From positions 1,431,559 to 1,495,558 of the forward strand of contig CAJNDS010000224.1 of assembly GCA_905221605.1 (NCBI GenBank): 64,000 nucleotides of DNA. Reading direction: 5' to 3'. Position 1 is the stretch's first letter. Each line of letters opens with the position of its first letter. Shown here piece after piece: positions 9,531 to 19,466 of this stretch. Under the pieces are notes generated by a model, which saw nothing but the letters and a program-made list of their open reading frames with translations, did not search any database and was not told where the DNA came from. A program made the translations under genes and the position numbers. Source of the stretch: Symbiodinium natans (lineage: Eukaryota > Sar > Dinophyceae > Suessiales > Symbiodiniaceae).

Positions 9531-10230
9531 TCCGGAGGACATGGAGTTCCTACCGGCGCAGAAGTTTTTCGGCACCTTCAGCCCATTTCCGCTAGCCGTC
9601 AGGCGGCCCGCATTCTTGGAGCTCAAGGGATCGAATGTTTAGGGGTTAAGGGTTCAGGGTTAGGGTTTAGGGTTTAGGGTTTAGGGTTTAGGGTTTAGGG
9701 CTTAGGGCTTAGGGCTTAGGGTTTAGGGTTTAGGGTTTAGGGCCCCAATTCCCCGGAAAGTGACACTGAGGCCCAAGTGCCTAGACCCCTTGAGGAACTC
9801 CACCCCGAGCCCTTACCTATACATGCTTGCCGTTTATCCTCAACCGCCCTAACCCCTAAATACCCTACAACACCTTGTAAGAGGGTTTAGGGGTTAAGGG
9901 TGTTTTTAGGGTTGAGTGTTTAGGGTTTAGGGTTGAGGTTTGAACCATAAACCCCTCAGCCCAAGCTATGGAGTCCCCAAATCCTAAACCCTAGACCCCA
10001 AACCCCTGAAACCTAAACCCCAACCCCAAACCCCAAACCCTAAACCCTAAACCCTAAACCCTAAACCCTAAACCCTAAACCCTAAACCCTAAACCCTAAA
10101 CCCTAAACTTAGGCCCCAAAGCCTACAACCTAAACCCTAAATCCCTCGATCCCGAGTGTCGGAGGCCGGGGTTTCTTCTTGTGACGAACGAGCCGGAGTG
10201 CAACGAGGCTGCCAAATTGACGAGTTCGGG
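9531..10230 (+). CDS. Two-exon piece of a PGDYG-like module gene
   Basis: Exon 9531-9636 (PEDMEFLPAQKFFGTFSP) runs from CCCTAAG to G|GTTTAGGGG and ends in phase 0. Exon 10157-10230 (RRPGFLLVTNEPECNEAAK) follows CCCGAG and ends at GTAACC. The first resembles TEEDMKFVPKGKFQAKW at 19467; the second has the (P)G-x-LLVT signature seen as GDYLVT elsewhere. Both belong to the paralogous family in this window. Exons between them may have been missed. Confidence 0.5.
9656..9742. repeat. TTTAGGG array
   Basis: About twelve copies, some CTTAGGG. Confidence 0.95.
10029..10110. repeat. CCCTAAA array
   Basis: About twelve copies upstream of the exon at 10157. Confidence 0.95.
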
Positions 10231-10279
10231 GTAACCGGGTAACCCTGCGGATCCATGTAGCTATAGTATAGTATAGTGC

Positions 10280-10366
10280 TAGGGTTTAGGGTTTAGGGTT
10301 TAGGGTTTAGGGTTTAGGGTTTAGGGTAAAGGGTTTAGGGTTTAGGGTAAAGGGTTTAGGGGAACC
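10280..10366. repeat. TTTAGGG array
   Basis: About eleven copies with two GTAAAGGG variants, downstream of the exon at 10157-10230. Confidence 0.95.
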
Positions 10367-10409
10367 CCCTTTAGGGTTTAAGGTTGTGGGTTTAGGGCTT
10401 AGGGTTTGG

Positions 10410-10537
10410 GGCCCTAGGGGCCCATGTAGCTATATAGTATATATAATATACATACTTGAACCCTCAAGCTCCTATAATAGGAATCAACTTCAGGGCCCAA
10501 GTATATTCTACAAATGCACATGGATCCTCGGGGTAGT
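10410..10537. mobile_element. CCATGTACC-family element, diverged
   Basis: Ends GGGGCCCATGTAGCTATATA and ACATGGATCCTCGGGG. Confidence 0.65.
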
Positions 10538-10659
10538 TAAAAGGCAAAAGACCAACGAACAAAATAGAGGGACCTGTTTTGAAGGGGCGCAGTCGCCCCA
10601 CTGGACATTACCCTAAACCCTAAACCCTAAACCCTAAACCCTAAACCCTAAACCCTAAA

Positions 10660-11510
10660 GCCTCTACCCTCTATGCAGAGGTTGTGGAGGCCCTGGCTAT
10701 GTAGAGCGGTTGCTCCGTTCAAGCTCCCCCGACACGCTACACACTCAACCCCTGGAGTAACCTGTATGCCCTTGTTAACGGGAAGTGTAGGGTAAACCCT
10801 AAACCACCCTAAACCCTAAACCCTAAACCCTAAACCACCCTAAACCACCCTAAACCACCCTCAAAGCCTACTTGGGCTCCCCGAGCTCCTTTGAGCCTCT
10901 CTAGGGTCAAGCGACTGGGGCTCCGTCCACCCTCAGCTTGGGTCATTCCAAGGGTTTAGGCTTAGGTTTTAGGGTTTAGGTTTTAGGGTTTAGGGTTTAG
11001 GGTTTAGGTTTTAGGGTTTAGGGTTTAGGGTTTTAGGGTTTTAGGGTTTTAGGGTTTAGGGTTTAGGGTTTTAGGGTTTAGGGTTTTGGGGTTCGAAGTA
11101 GTAGGAGTTCTAAGAGAGCCCCTTATAAAGCTCCCCCTGAAAAAGGACTGTTCCTGCATGTGGGGGACGAGCCAGTCCTAGACCCCGAGCCATAAAAATC
11201 CTCGTCCACCTCTGACTCCATCACCAGGACTTTGTGGTGCTTTACTGTAATTTTGCATCTTTAGCCTTTTTGGGTTTATTGGGTTTCTTAATAAGGCAGC
11301 TAAAAGTCTAATTTTGTGCTCCCCTCCTAAGTGCAGCCAAGACCAGGTTTGGGTGAGCCGAAATGCTGCCGCGATCCCAGTTCAGATGGTCTTGAGCTGG
11401 CTGTGCTAGTTTAGGTGTCGCCCAAACCCTAAACCCTAAACCCTAAACCCCAAACCCCAAACCCTAAACTAAACCCTAAACCCTAAACTCCAAACGTTGG
11501 GGTTGGAGTA
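10660..11510. other. Telomere-like words and no firm gene
   Basis: CCCTAAA-type words (10796-10860), a TTTAGGG/TTTTAGGG array (about 10950-11095) and CCCTAAA again (11425-11490). A fragment reading NLYALVNGK near 10760-10786 resembles the NGE block of the module but is too short to call. Confidence 0.4.
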
Positions 11511-11511
11511 G

Positions 11512-11572
11512 GATGTACTGCGCCCATCGGCTGAATACTCCAGATGCCTTCTACATCATGGCCGCTGGGACC
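11512..11572 (+). CDS. Candidate exon, unknown protein
   Basis: After GGAGTAG|GAT the frame reads MYCAHRLNTPDAFYIMAAG. Acceptor and composition fit, but no clean donor is seen. Weakly supported. Confidence 0.3.
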
Positions 11573-11962
11573 CCTACTTGGGGTTCATGGGTACTTAGCA
11601 GTAGGGTTGCAAGCAGGGCAGCTCTGGCTCTAACCTGATTGAGGATTCTAAGTTCTATAAACACTAAACCCGAAACCCTAAACCCTAAACCCTAAGTATC
11701 CATGAACCTTCAGGTAAACTCGAAATCCTGCACCCTCAAAAGCAAAGCCCTGTGGCAGCCACCGGCCGGCTCCATTTTGAGTGTGTGTTCCCTTCCCTTC
11801 TCTGAACAGTCCCCTAAACCCTAAACCCTAAACGCTAACCCTAAACCCTAAACCCTGAACCCTAAATCTTCAAACGGTCCCTTGATTTTGTACTGTATCA
11901 AAAGGGACGAGTGTAGATTAATGTAAAAGGTACACCGAGGCCAGGCTGTTGTCTTCAAAGGC

Positions 11963-12013
11963 CGGTTTAGGGTTTAGGGTTTAGGGTTTAGGGTTTAGGG
12001 TTTAGGGTTTAGG
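11963..12013. repeat. TTTAGGG array
   Basis: About seven copies before the duplicated KLDF frames. Confidence 0.95.
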
Positions 12014-12028
12014 GTGTCGGGTACCCAG

Positions 12029-12151
12029 AAAGCTTGACTTCATCGAGGAGCCCTCTCTGGACCCCCCAACAAGCACGCGGTCCTGAATTCGTCCGGCAAA
12101 CTTGACTTTACAGAAGGGGGACCCCTACCAAAGAGGGTGGCCGTTGAATAG
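12029..12151 (+). CDS. Two adjacent KLDF reading frames
   Basis: Frame 12029-12086 reads KLDFIEEPSLDPPTS to TGA. Frame 12095-12151 reads GKLDFTEGGPLPKRVAVE to TAG. Both are 18 residues long and share KLDF[IT]E, so the second looks like a diverged tandem copy of the first. One or both may be exon ends. No partner domain identified. Confidence 0.3.
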
Positions 12152-12437
12152 TAGTAGTATTAAGCCCGCCCTGTCTACACGTGATTTTTCACACTGGCCA
12201 AGAAGTGGGCTTTGGCCCTTGATCTAGAATTCCATCCGTGTCGATTCTCCTTTCGAGGTGTTTTGTGTACCCCCATCGAAGCCCCCCGAAGGTTCGGAGG
12301 CCTTCGTGGAACCTTTCGCTGCATTTGAGCTCTTAAGCCTTCTCCATCCTTCTCCCTATGACTTTTGGGCTTACAGGGTTGAGTGTTTTTCGGGAAACCC
12401 CATGCCCCAAGATCCCTAACCATGATGCGAACTTCAG

Positions 12438-12940
12438 GCCATCTACAGCGATGAGGGCCAGCTGTTTCAGGGCCCTGGCGTGCGATCGCAGGCGCGTTTG
12501 CATGGTCAGTGGTTGCGCTACGGTGCTCCAAGGTAATTACCCATGCATGGGTTCTCCCAAGGATCCATGTACCTATGCGGTATATACCTGGGCCCTAGAG
12601 CTACTATATAGGAACCCCTGTAAGGCCCAAGTAGATACTACGTGTTCGCATGGATCTTTCGGGTTTTTTCTACATGGGTTTAGGGTTTATAGAGGGCCCA
12701 GTACTCAGGGGCGGTCCCAAACAGGGGGCCAATTTCTGTAACAACCCTCCACATGCAACCCCCCCCCCCACCCACCCCCCTCATAAAAAATGTGGGTACG
12801 AAGTACGAAGTGTAAGTACTTTCAGACCCACGGTACTTTGGGCATGTTTGCATTACCTTGACTGCAAACGCAGCAGATACCGAGCCTTTGAGAAGATCAA
12901 GAACTCCTGCCAATGCCAGATAACTTCTGAGACACCTTAG
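12438..12940 (+). CDS. Last two exons of an unknown gene
   Basis: Exon 12438-12532 (IYSDEGQLFQGPGVRSQ, then RLHGQWLRYGAP) lies between TTCAG|GC and a good donor, AAG|GTAATT. Exon 12874-12940 (RYRAFEKIKNSCQCQ) ends at TAG. Phases agree (2 then 1). The intron contains the inverted-repeat element at 12556-12663. The long minus-strand ORF opposite this gene is judged a shadow. Product not recognised. Confidence 0.6.
12556..12663. mobile_element. CCATGTACC-family element inside an intron
   Basis: Ends GGATCCATGTACCTATGCGG and GCATGGATCTTTCGGG, with the GAGCTACTATATAGGAACCC core. Confidence 0.85.
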
Positions 12941-13074
12941 CAGCTTGCGGAGGCCTACACTGATACCCCCCGAGTCCCAAACAGCATGGGGAGTATGCAA
13001 TCCCCAGACCCTTAACCCTAGACTCTAGACCGTAACCATTGCATGTCGAGCTTGTAGCGTTCTGAACATCACAG

Positions 13075-13215
13075 GGTCAGCTACGGGCGTCTACGAACCC
13101 ACTTCCGACGGCCTCCCCGCCCATCCCTGAAAACCTCATCACCGAAATGCCCTGCGTAAACCGCAAGCCCATATGGGTTGTTCTCAAAATTCTGGTCCTT
13201 CTTTGTGAACCGTGA
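13075..13215 (+). CDS. Candidate terminal exon
   Basis: After ATCACAG|GGT a 46-codon frame reads ASPPIPENLITEMPCVNRK and then a hydrophobic tail, IWVVLKILVLLCEP, to TGA at 13213. The tail could be a C-terminal membrane anchor. The frame on the opposite strand is similarly open, which lowers confidence. Confidence 0.4.
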   Translation, partial: GQLRASTNPLPTASPPIPENLITEMPCVNRKPIWVVLKILVLLCEP

Positions 13216-13415
13216 ATATCACGGGCCGCCTTAGAATCATAGCCCCCTAAAAAAAGCCGATAATTAGTGTAGAGAAGTGACCATATATACATCCTGCAAA
13301 CCCTAAATCATCCTAAACCCTCAACCCAAAACTCCAACCCTAACCCCAAACCTTCAACCCTAAACCCTAAGCTTCAAACTCATACGCCCTCAAGCTGCCC
13401 AAAAGTAGCTCTCAG

Positions 13416-13472
13416 GCTGAGATGCTCGAGCATTTCTTGCCGCTGATGAGGTGCCATCAACACCTCTTTCCA
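13416..13472 (+). CDS. Candidate exon
   Basis: Acceptor CTCTCAG|GC, donor GTTTTGGG-like. Reads AEMLEHFLPLMRCHQHLFP. The FLPxM core is similar to the exon at 44109-44202 (MCDIFLPRMKQHGF). Confidence 0.4.
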
Positions 13473-13560
13473 GTGTTTTGGGGTCTAGGGTTTAGGGTTT
13501 CGGGCTTGGCGTTTCGGGTTTAGGGTTTAGGGTTATTTTGGGGTTTAGGCCTACTTCAGG

Positions 13561-13669
13561 CTTAGTAGCTGAGTAGGTAACCTTTAACCTTTGGGGGGAG
13601 ATTTAATCTTGCGTAATCCCACCATAATTCAAATGCTAACCTTTTTGGGCCCAGGGTACTCGGCAACTA
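13561..13669. mobile_element. Element of the TAGTAGAGTAGATAACC family
   Basis: Starts CTTAGTAGCTGAGTAGGTAACC, ends GGGTACTCGGCAACTAGG. Related copies at 24843-24922 and 25789-25909. Confidence 0.6.
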
Positions 13670-13902
13670 GGTAGGGACCATCTTGTTCTCAAAGCCAATG
13701 CAAATCGGCCAACTTTCAGACCACCCAACAGGGCATCCTCGACAGGAGAGACTCCGAATCACACTTAGGTTCAGGGTTTAGGGTGTAGATTTCGGGTTTT
13801 GTTCTTGTTGCGGATTCTCCGAAGATTTCAGTCACCTTGCTGTTTTCTTCTGACTCGACATGGCATAGGGTTTGGGAAGGCGAGTGGGTTAGAATAAGAA
13901 GT

Positions 13903-13988
13903 GCCCCTCAAGTATACGTATATACCTAGGCCTTAATGCAGTTCTCGCGCCCAAGTACATAATACATATGTATACATGGATCCTGCCA
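13903..13988. mobile_element. CCATGTACC-family element, short
   Basis: Recognisable by GTATATACCTAGGCCTTAA and TATGTATACATGGATCCTG. Confidence 0.55.
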
Positions 13989-14043
13989 CCTCCCTAACCC
14001 TTAGGGAACCCTCAACGCCCAACGCCCACGCGAGGCACCGCGG

Positions 14044-14088
14044 CCTGCGCATGCGCCGCGCAGGGCGTAGGCTGGCGCGCCCGGCCAG
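14044..14088 (+). CDS. Candidate exon, RRLARPA block of the module
   Basis: The frame reads LRMRRAGRRLARPAR, matching VGRRLARLAMRGEE (45101) and IGWRVARPAMRGEE (54780). It lies just upstream of the VLTIVNGE exon at 14704, the same order as in the other two genes. Its boundaries are uncertain because it is embedded in high-GC sequence. Confidence 0.35.
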
Positions 14089-14590
14089 GACCCTAAACCC
14101 TGAACCCCAAATCCTCAACCCTATGGAGCTGCGCCCGAGTTCACACCTTGCAGACCTAAATACCCCCACGCGTGGTCTATTGTAGCCATGTAAGGCCAAG
14201 TCATCTGTACTACAAAGGTCCAGTTTTAGGAGATGACGTCACGACATGCAGCTGCGCTCTCCCTTGCATGTTTTTTGTCCTTTCCGACACGCAGGTGTCT
14301 AGCTTCTCTCACATGCTTCATCCAGGGTTACTCTTCTGAAGGAAGTAGCGCACACCCCTAAACCCTACACCCCGAACCCTACATCCTAAGCCCTCCCAAC
14401 AGGGCGTCTTAGGTGGCACAGCCATAGACTCAAGGGATTAAGACTCCTAGCCCTTAGGGTCGTACCCTCAAAGGTCCCCCTCAATATACACTCCGCTACC
14501 TTAAGAACCTTTGAAAAAGGATCCCCAAAGCCCAAGGGCACATCCCTAAGGGTCCAAGGTAGAACCCCTAGGTATACCCGAAAGCCCCTG

Positions 14591-14697
14591 AGGGTTTAGG
14601 GTTTAGGGTTTAGGGTTTAGGGTTTAGGGTTTAGGGTTTAGGATTTAGGGTTTAGGGTTTAGGGTTTTAGGGTTTAGGGTTTAGGGCTTAGGGTTTA
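14591..14697. repeat. TTTAGGG array
   Basis: About fourteen copies with two variants, ending GTTTAGCCAAG at the acceptor of the next exon. Confidence 0.95.
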
Positions 14698-14703
14698 GCC
14701 AAG

Positions 14704-17083
14704 CAGCTCGCGCCGCAGGAGGGGCGAAGAAGTGCTGACAATCGTGAATGGCGAGGCAGGCTGTTACAGCGAAGCAGCAAGAGGAGGAGCATAGTCTAGG
14801 GGCCTTAATGAATCAGAACAGGGTTTTTGTTTGTGGGGTGTTATTCTACTAAGACTATAGAGGGACCATAAGGGAATCGATTCCCTAAACCCTAAACCCT
14901 AAACCCCATTCCGACCCCTGTATTGCACAACCCCGGCAGCGGGGCTCCAGTTCTATCGGTATGCGAGTTCGGCTGGGCCACCTCAAAAACATGCAACATG
15001 AACCTTTCACTATAGGGTTTAGGGTTTAGGGTTTGAAGTTTGGGGTTTGGGGTTTAGGGTTTAGGGCTTGGGGTGTTCCGCACTGTAAGGTCCACAAATC
15101 CTATGAGCGTTTGGGGGTCGAGGGGTGGCAGGTGGTCTCCACAAGGAGGCTTATATAAGTCTTTGAATCCTAGCATTTCGATAAGAACCCTAAACCCTTA
15201 ACCCTTAACCCTTCAACCCTAAACCCTCAACAAGCCTCTGCTCCAGGTGGTCGCCCGAACGACCGTGCTAGACGACACCAGCATGGCCTCTTCGCTGAAC
15301 AACTCCGTCACAAGTGTTTCGTTCCAGGTTAAGTTCTCCCTATTGGGTGTTATACTTAGGAGCATTTTTTAGAGGGTCTTCGGGTGATCCTAGGGTTATG
15401 GGATGTCTGGAGACTCCCCACATAAAGGTACCTAGTTTACCCGAAACTCTATAAACCCAAACAAGGCCTAGACTCTACCCCCTCTGAACCACCAGACAAG
15501 CCACCCTAAACCCCCAACCCTAAACCCGAAACCCGAAACCCCAAACCCCCAACCCTAAACCCTAAACCCTAAACCCTAAACCCTAAACCCTAAACCCTAA
15601 ACCCTAAACCCTAAACCCTACAAGCCACAAGGTGGTCCAGGAAGAGTCCGTCGACCGCGAGGTGGGGCGACTTTCGGAACATTGGGGGGCCTGGAAAAAG
15701 GTTTAGGGTTTGGGGTTTGGGGTTTAGGGTTTAGGGTTTGGGGTTTAGGGTTTAGGGTTTAGGGTTTGGGGTTTGGGGTTTGGGGTTTAGGGTTTAGGGT
15801 TTGGGGTTTAGGGTTTAGGGTTTAGGGTTTAGGGTTTGGGGTTTGGGGTTTGGGGTTTAGGGTTTAGGGTTTGGGGTGGTTTGTCTGGTGGTTTAAAGGG
15901 GGGACCTGGAGGTTCATGCGTACTTACAACTCCGCTTGTAAGTCTACTTATAACCTACTCAGGGGACTTGGGGGGTTTATAAGTACAGTTATAATTGGGG
16001 TTATAAGTGCCCATGAACCCCCAAGTGGGGTTTTTATGACCTACTCAGGGGACTTGGGGGGTTTATAAGTACAGTTATAATTGGGGTTAGAAGTGCCCAT
16101 GAACCCCCAAGTGGGGTCCCCCCCCCGCTCTGGTAGCGCCAGGTCTACGTCGTGGATGGGGAAACCTTCTCGGAGAACTACCGTCATCCTGCCCTGGAAG
16201 TTCCCCGCAGAGCAGCTCGCCCCAGGATGTTCTGGGGCTTGGGGGCCTTTTGAGTTCAGGGTTTAGGGGTTAGGGTCTAGGGCCTTATGAGGTTCAGGGT
16301 GGCTTGTTCTACCAACGAAGATGTAACCCATAACATGCCAGTGTTCTTGGGGCGAAGCAATTCGAAGAACAGGCTTAACTATACGTGTACAGTAACTTGC
16401 ATTTTAGGTTCGTCCCGCAAGCACAGACACACGTACTGCCAGCGAACACGAGCACGGCACGAATAGCCAAGCCCCCACAGGCTGGACACAAGACATGTCG
16501 CAGTATCCTTGGTGCGATGGGTACAAAAACATCTATGTGTATAAAAGCATAGAGTAAATCACGTACGCATTAACACGCAGGAGCATGCATCTTTCTCCCT
16601 TGTCCAAAAAGTATATCGGGCACTTTATCATCGAGCATTATGATGTAAACCCAGCCGACTAAGCCCTTTTAGGCGTGGGAAACGTTTGTAGGGCTTGAGA
16701 TGCAGGGCTTGGGGGTTGGGGTTCGGGTTTTGAGGTCTCCTCGCTTGGGACTTGTTCGGTGGTATTAGGGTTTGCGGTTTCTGGTTTGGGGTTTAGGGTT
16801 CGGCTTGTGAGGGGTCCTCAGGCACTAACTTAGAACAAGCCTCGCATGAATCAGCTTTCAATGTCTCATTGAGCTCTTCGCCCAGCATCCGCAAAACTGT
16901 CCTAAGCCCTAGCTAGGATGTTGGGGTTTAGGGTTTGGGGGCTTATAAGGTTTCAGGAAGAACCCTAAACCCGAAACCCTAAACCCTAAACCCTTCAGGG
17001 ACCCGAGTTCGACGAACTGCACCGTCGCGGCTTCCGGATTTACGAGAAGACGGCTGGCATGTTTCTGGTCTACAAGGCCAGGG
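14704..17083 (+). CDS. Six-exon run of a PGDYG-like module gene
   Basis: Inferred exons: 14704-14755 (RRGEEVLTIVNGE, GC donor), 14940-14966 (weak), 15247-15327 (VARTTVLDDTSMASSLN), 15632-15700 (VVQEESVDREVGRLSEH), 16143-16199 (VYVVDGETFSENYRHPALE) and 16999-17083 (FDELHRRGFRIYEKTAG). All junctions are phase 0. The donor at 15700 is AAG|GTTTAGGG. The VDREVGRLS exon is a paralogue of VDRELYVLSAEKF at 46782; RGFRIYEK is a paralogue of RGFRYYERKG at 48532. Here the RGEE and VLTIVNGE blocks, split by an intron elsewhere, sit in one exon. Function unknown; the domain name is tentative. Confidence 0.55.
15342..15405 (+). mobile_element. Possible diverged AGAGGATCAT-family element
   Basis: Weak similarity only: ACTTAGGAGCATTTTTTAG and GGTGATCCTAGGGTTAT match parts of 5250-5312. 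Confidence 0.3.
15550..15620. repeat. CCCTAAA array
   Basis: About ten copies upstream of exon 15632. Confidence 0.97.
15701..15873. repeat. TTTAGGG/TTTGGGG mixed array
   Basis: Starts exactly at the donor of exon 15632-15700. TTTAGGG and TTTGGGG units alternate in runs. Confidence 0.95.
15905..16111. mobile_element. CTTGGAGGTT-family element with an internal duplication
   Basis: Left end CCTGGAGGTTCATGCGTACT. The right half, from CCTACTCAGGGGACTTGG to CATGAACCCCCAAGTGGGG, is present twice in tandem with one base change (TTATAAG/TTAGAAG). Confidence 0.8.
16230..16990. other. No gene recognised, presumed intron
   Basis: Lies between two exons of the same model. Low-complexity TTTAGGG-like words occur at 16690-16800 and 16920; otherwise unique sequence. 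Confidence 0.4.
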
Positions 17084-17085
17084 GT

Positions 17086-17143
17086 TTAGGGTTTAGGGTT
17101 TAGGGTTTAGGGTTTAGGGTTTAGGGTTTAGGGTTTAGGGTTT
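17086..17143. repeat. TTTAGGG array
   Basis: About eight copies directly after the exon ending at 17083. Confidence 0.95.
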
Positions 17144-17519
17144 TCAAGAATTGGTTTCGGGCTTGGGGATGGGTAATATAGGGGTCGGGAGATTTCGGGA
17201 GAATTTAAAACAGTTCTCTCTAACGTACTATAACAACCACCAGAATCCTGTTCTAGTTCTGAAGGCCCCGGTTTGCCCTTGAGTCAAAAGTGTTTGGGCC
17301 CCAATGTTGGCTACTGTTGAGTGTCCCTTCGAGGAGTATCTGGTCAGTTTACCAGGCTGCTTCTACTCGTCAGCGGTAACGCTTTGGGGGGGGTGCAGGG
17401 TGGACTCGGCGCACTCTATGTGATAGGATGGGTCCCCATGTGCGGCTGTTGATACGTGCAGCCATGAGAACTCTGGTGGGCGCAGCTTTGGTGCGCCTCA
17501 TGCTCTCAGTGGGACCAGC
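17144..17519. other. 5' flank of the ankyrin gene
   Basis: No telomere-like arrays and no recognisable promoter. An ATG at 17464 is out of frame with the ankyrin gene. Confidence 0.4.
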
Positions 17520-18788
17520 ATGCTGCATATGCGCCTGCTCTCCGGGCAGGTGGTCGCAAGCATGCCTGTGGAGCAGGTGAGCAGCGTGAAGGAAGTCAAG
17601 CGGCGACTGCATCAGTTGCACGGCCTGCCCCCGCGCTTCAGGCAGAGGCTAATCCTCCACGGCACGAATTTGGATGATGCTGACATGCTGGACACTCCCC
17701 TGGACCTGGAGATCGTTCTGCAAGATTTCGCCATCGCTTCCCAAGCACAAGAGTGCGAGCTCGTAGCCGCCGCCACCAATGGCTCACTCGAAGAGGCAGA
17801 TGTGTTTTAACAGCTTCACGGGATCAGAGAAGGTGTTAATAATGTTAAAAGGTTAAGAGGCCCGAAGCCGACGCAATCAAAACCTGAAGGTGGAGTCTCT
17901 GCTGCAGCTGCCACTGGACCCAAACCTCACGAACGCATCTGGCGAGACGCCTCTGGTCATGGCCGCAATCTCGGGCCAGGTTGAAATCGTGCGGCTGCTC
18001 CTCGAGGCCGGGGCCGACGCGGACGTGGCCGTGGAGGCCGGATCTACCGCTCTGATGATCGCAGCTAAGGCCGGCCATGTTGAAATGGTGCGTTTGCTGG
18101 TTGATGCCGGCGCCGGCAAGGACTTGGCCAACGAGAGTGGCCACACAGCCTTGATGTTGGCTGGTCTGCAAGGTCACTCAGTGGCCCAGTGGTGCCCTTT
18201 TCGCCCAGTGGCTCCCTTATAAAGTAACCAACCCCCAAAAAGGGTGCCCTTATACTAATATGGCTACTGGGCTACTAAGGCCACGTTCTTGTTCTTCGCT
18301 TGCTGGCGGAAGCAGGTGCCGATAAAGACTTGGCCAGCAAAGCTGGCCGCACGGCCCTGATGATGTTCGCAGCTCGCGGGCACCTTAAGGCGGTACATTT
18401 CTTGGTGGAGTCGGGCGCCGACACGGACTCGGCCGACACCAGTGGCTACACAGCCCTGATGCTCGCAGCTCTGCATGGCCGTGTTGAGATCGCGCGTTTG
18501 CTGGTGGATGCTGGCTCCGACAAGGACTTGGCCACAAGCACTGGCATCACGGCTCTGATGCTCGCAGCTCGCAAGGGCCACCTTGGGGTTACACGTCTCT
18601 TGGTGGAGTCAGGCGCTGACAAAGACGCAGCCGACATTGATGGCTACACAGCCCTTATGCTCGCGGCAGACGAGGGACATCTTGAGGTCGCCCGTTTGCT
18701 GGATTCAAACCTCAGCTGTCAAACCGACACCGAGAATCTCAGCGAGTCACCAAGCGCTTCATCAGAGCATCGGGATGGTTTAAACTGA
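17520..18788 (+). CDS. Ubiquitin-like plus ankyrin-repeat protein
   Basis: Three exons: 17520-17795, 17890-18172 and 18280-18788, 355 residues. An N-terminal ubiquitin-like segment (MRLLSGQVVASMPVEQ, later LILHGTNLDDADML) is followed by seven 33-residue ankyrin repeats with the usual xGxTALMxAAxxGHxExxRLLLExGADxD pattern, and a Ser/Glu-rich tail. Ankyrin repeats bind other proteins; the target is unknown. Intron 1 (94 bases) has a GC donor and joins NGSLEE to VESLLQLPL in phase 0. Intron 2 (107 bases) splits repeat 3 at LQ-GH and is a mobile inverted-repeat element. The start is the first in-frame ATG before the ubiquitin-like fold. Third positions are strongly G/C. Confidence 0.9.
17796..17889 (+). 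other. GC-AG intron of the ankyrin gene
   Basis: Without it a stop codon at 17808 would truncate the protein. Splicing at GAAGAG|GCAGAT and CTGAAG|GTGGAG restores the expected ubiquitin-like to ankyrin linker in frame. Confidence 0.8.
18173..18279 (+). mobile_element. Introner element in ankyrin repeat 3 (AGCCCAGTGG family)
   Basis: Boundaries are CAAG|GTCAC and CTAAG|GCCAC, so AAGG[TC]CAC is duplicated at both ends. Internal ends GGCCCAGTGGTGCCC and CTACTGGGCTACTAA are an inverted repeat. Related copies at 20677, 33407, 41217, 54212 and 57881. Removal restores LQGHVLVLRLLAEAG. Confidence 0.9.
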
Positions 18789-18900
18789 TGAGTCCGGAAG
18801 CAAAGAATCCGTAAACCACGAACCGACCCAGCTCAGCCATAGGTGCACCCCCCGAAAGCCGGGTATGGTCCACTGGTGATGTTCAAGTTTTGGAGATACC

Positions 18901-18976
18901 TTAAGGGTCCATGCACCTTTATAGGGTATACATTGGCCTTAAAGCTACTATATGGGAAGCCCTTTAAGGCCCAAGA
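18901..18976. mobile_element. CCATGTACC-family element, right end missing
   Basis: Has AAGGGTCCATGCACC and GCTACTATATGGGAAGCCC, then breaks off at AAGGCCCAAG. Confidence 0.7.
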
Positions 18977-19198
18977 TTTGTTATTTTTAGGCTTAGGGAG
19001 TAGGGCGACTCGGCGAACTCCATGGCCCAATCCTGGTACCGGCCCCATCTGGCCCTCGCCCACAGTCCTTTTTGGGTCAGGTGCCGGACCAAATATCGAA
19101 TAACATGGAACTGTTGGTAAATTTGCCCGTCTTCAGGGAACATAGGCCACAGGCTACAGTACGAAAGAGGGCTCACCTGGAATCCCCCTTAACTAGGA

Positions 19199-19306
19199 CC
19201 TAGAGTAGGCCTTTATTCACTTTTTTAGGGTTCTGTTCCCTTATTAGCATCCGTAACCCAGAAGGGCACCCGTTTTCTTCCTAGGTTACTCTTGGGTCTA
19301 CGAACG
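19199..19306. mobile_element. GTAGGCCCTTATTCC-family element, full copy
   Basis: From CTAGAGTAGGCCTTTATTC through GTTCCCTTATTAGC and AGAAGGGCACCCGTT to CCTAGGTTACTCTTGGGTCT. Confidence 0.7.
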
Positions 19307-19466
19307 AATCCTAGGGTTTATCGGGTTCCAGGACCTGTAGACTCTGCAGGGTTTATAGGGCGCACAGGGTTTATAGTGTTCCCTAAACCCCGAACCCCAA
19401 ACCCGAAACCCTAAACCCTAACCCTAAACCCTAAACCCTATAAACCCTAAACCCTAAACCCTTTAG

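Noticed and set aside
11760-11800. Dinoflagellate spliced-leader relic
   Set aside because: A CTCCATTTTGAG stretch is only loosely similar to the leader and has no companion relics.
12175-12531. 118-codon minus-strand ORF
   Set aside because: Overlaps a better supported + strand exon (12438-12532) with a good GTAATT donor; no motif.
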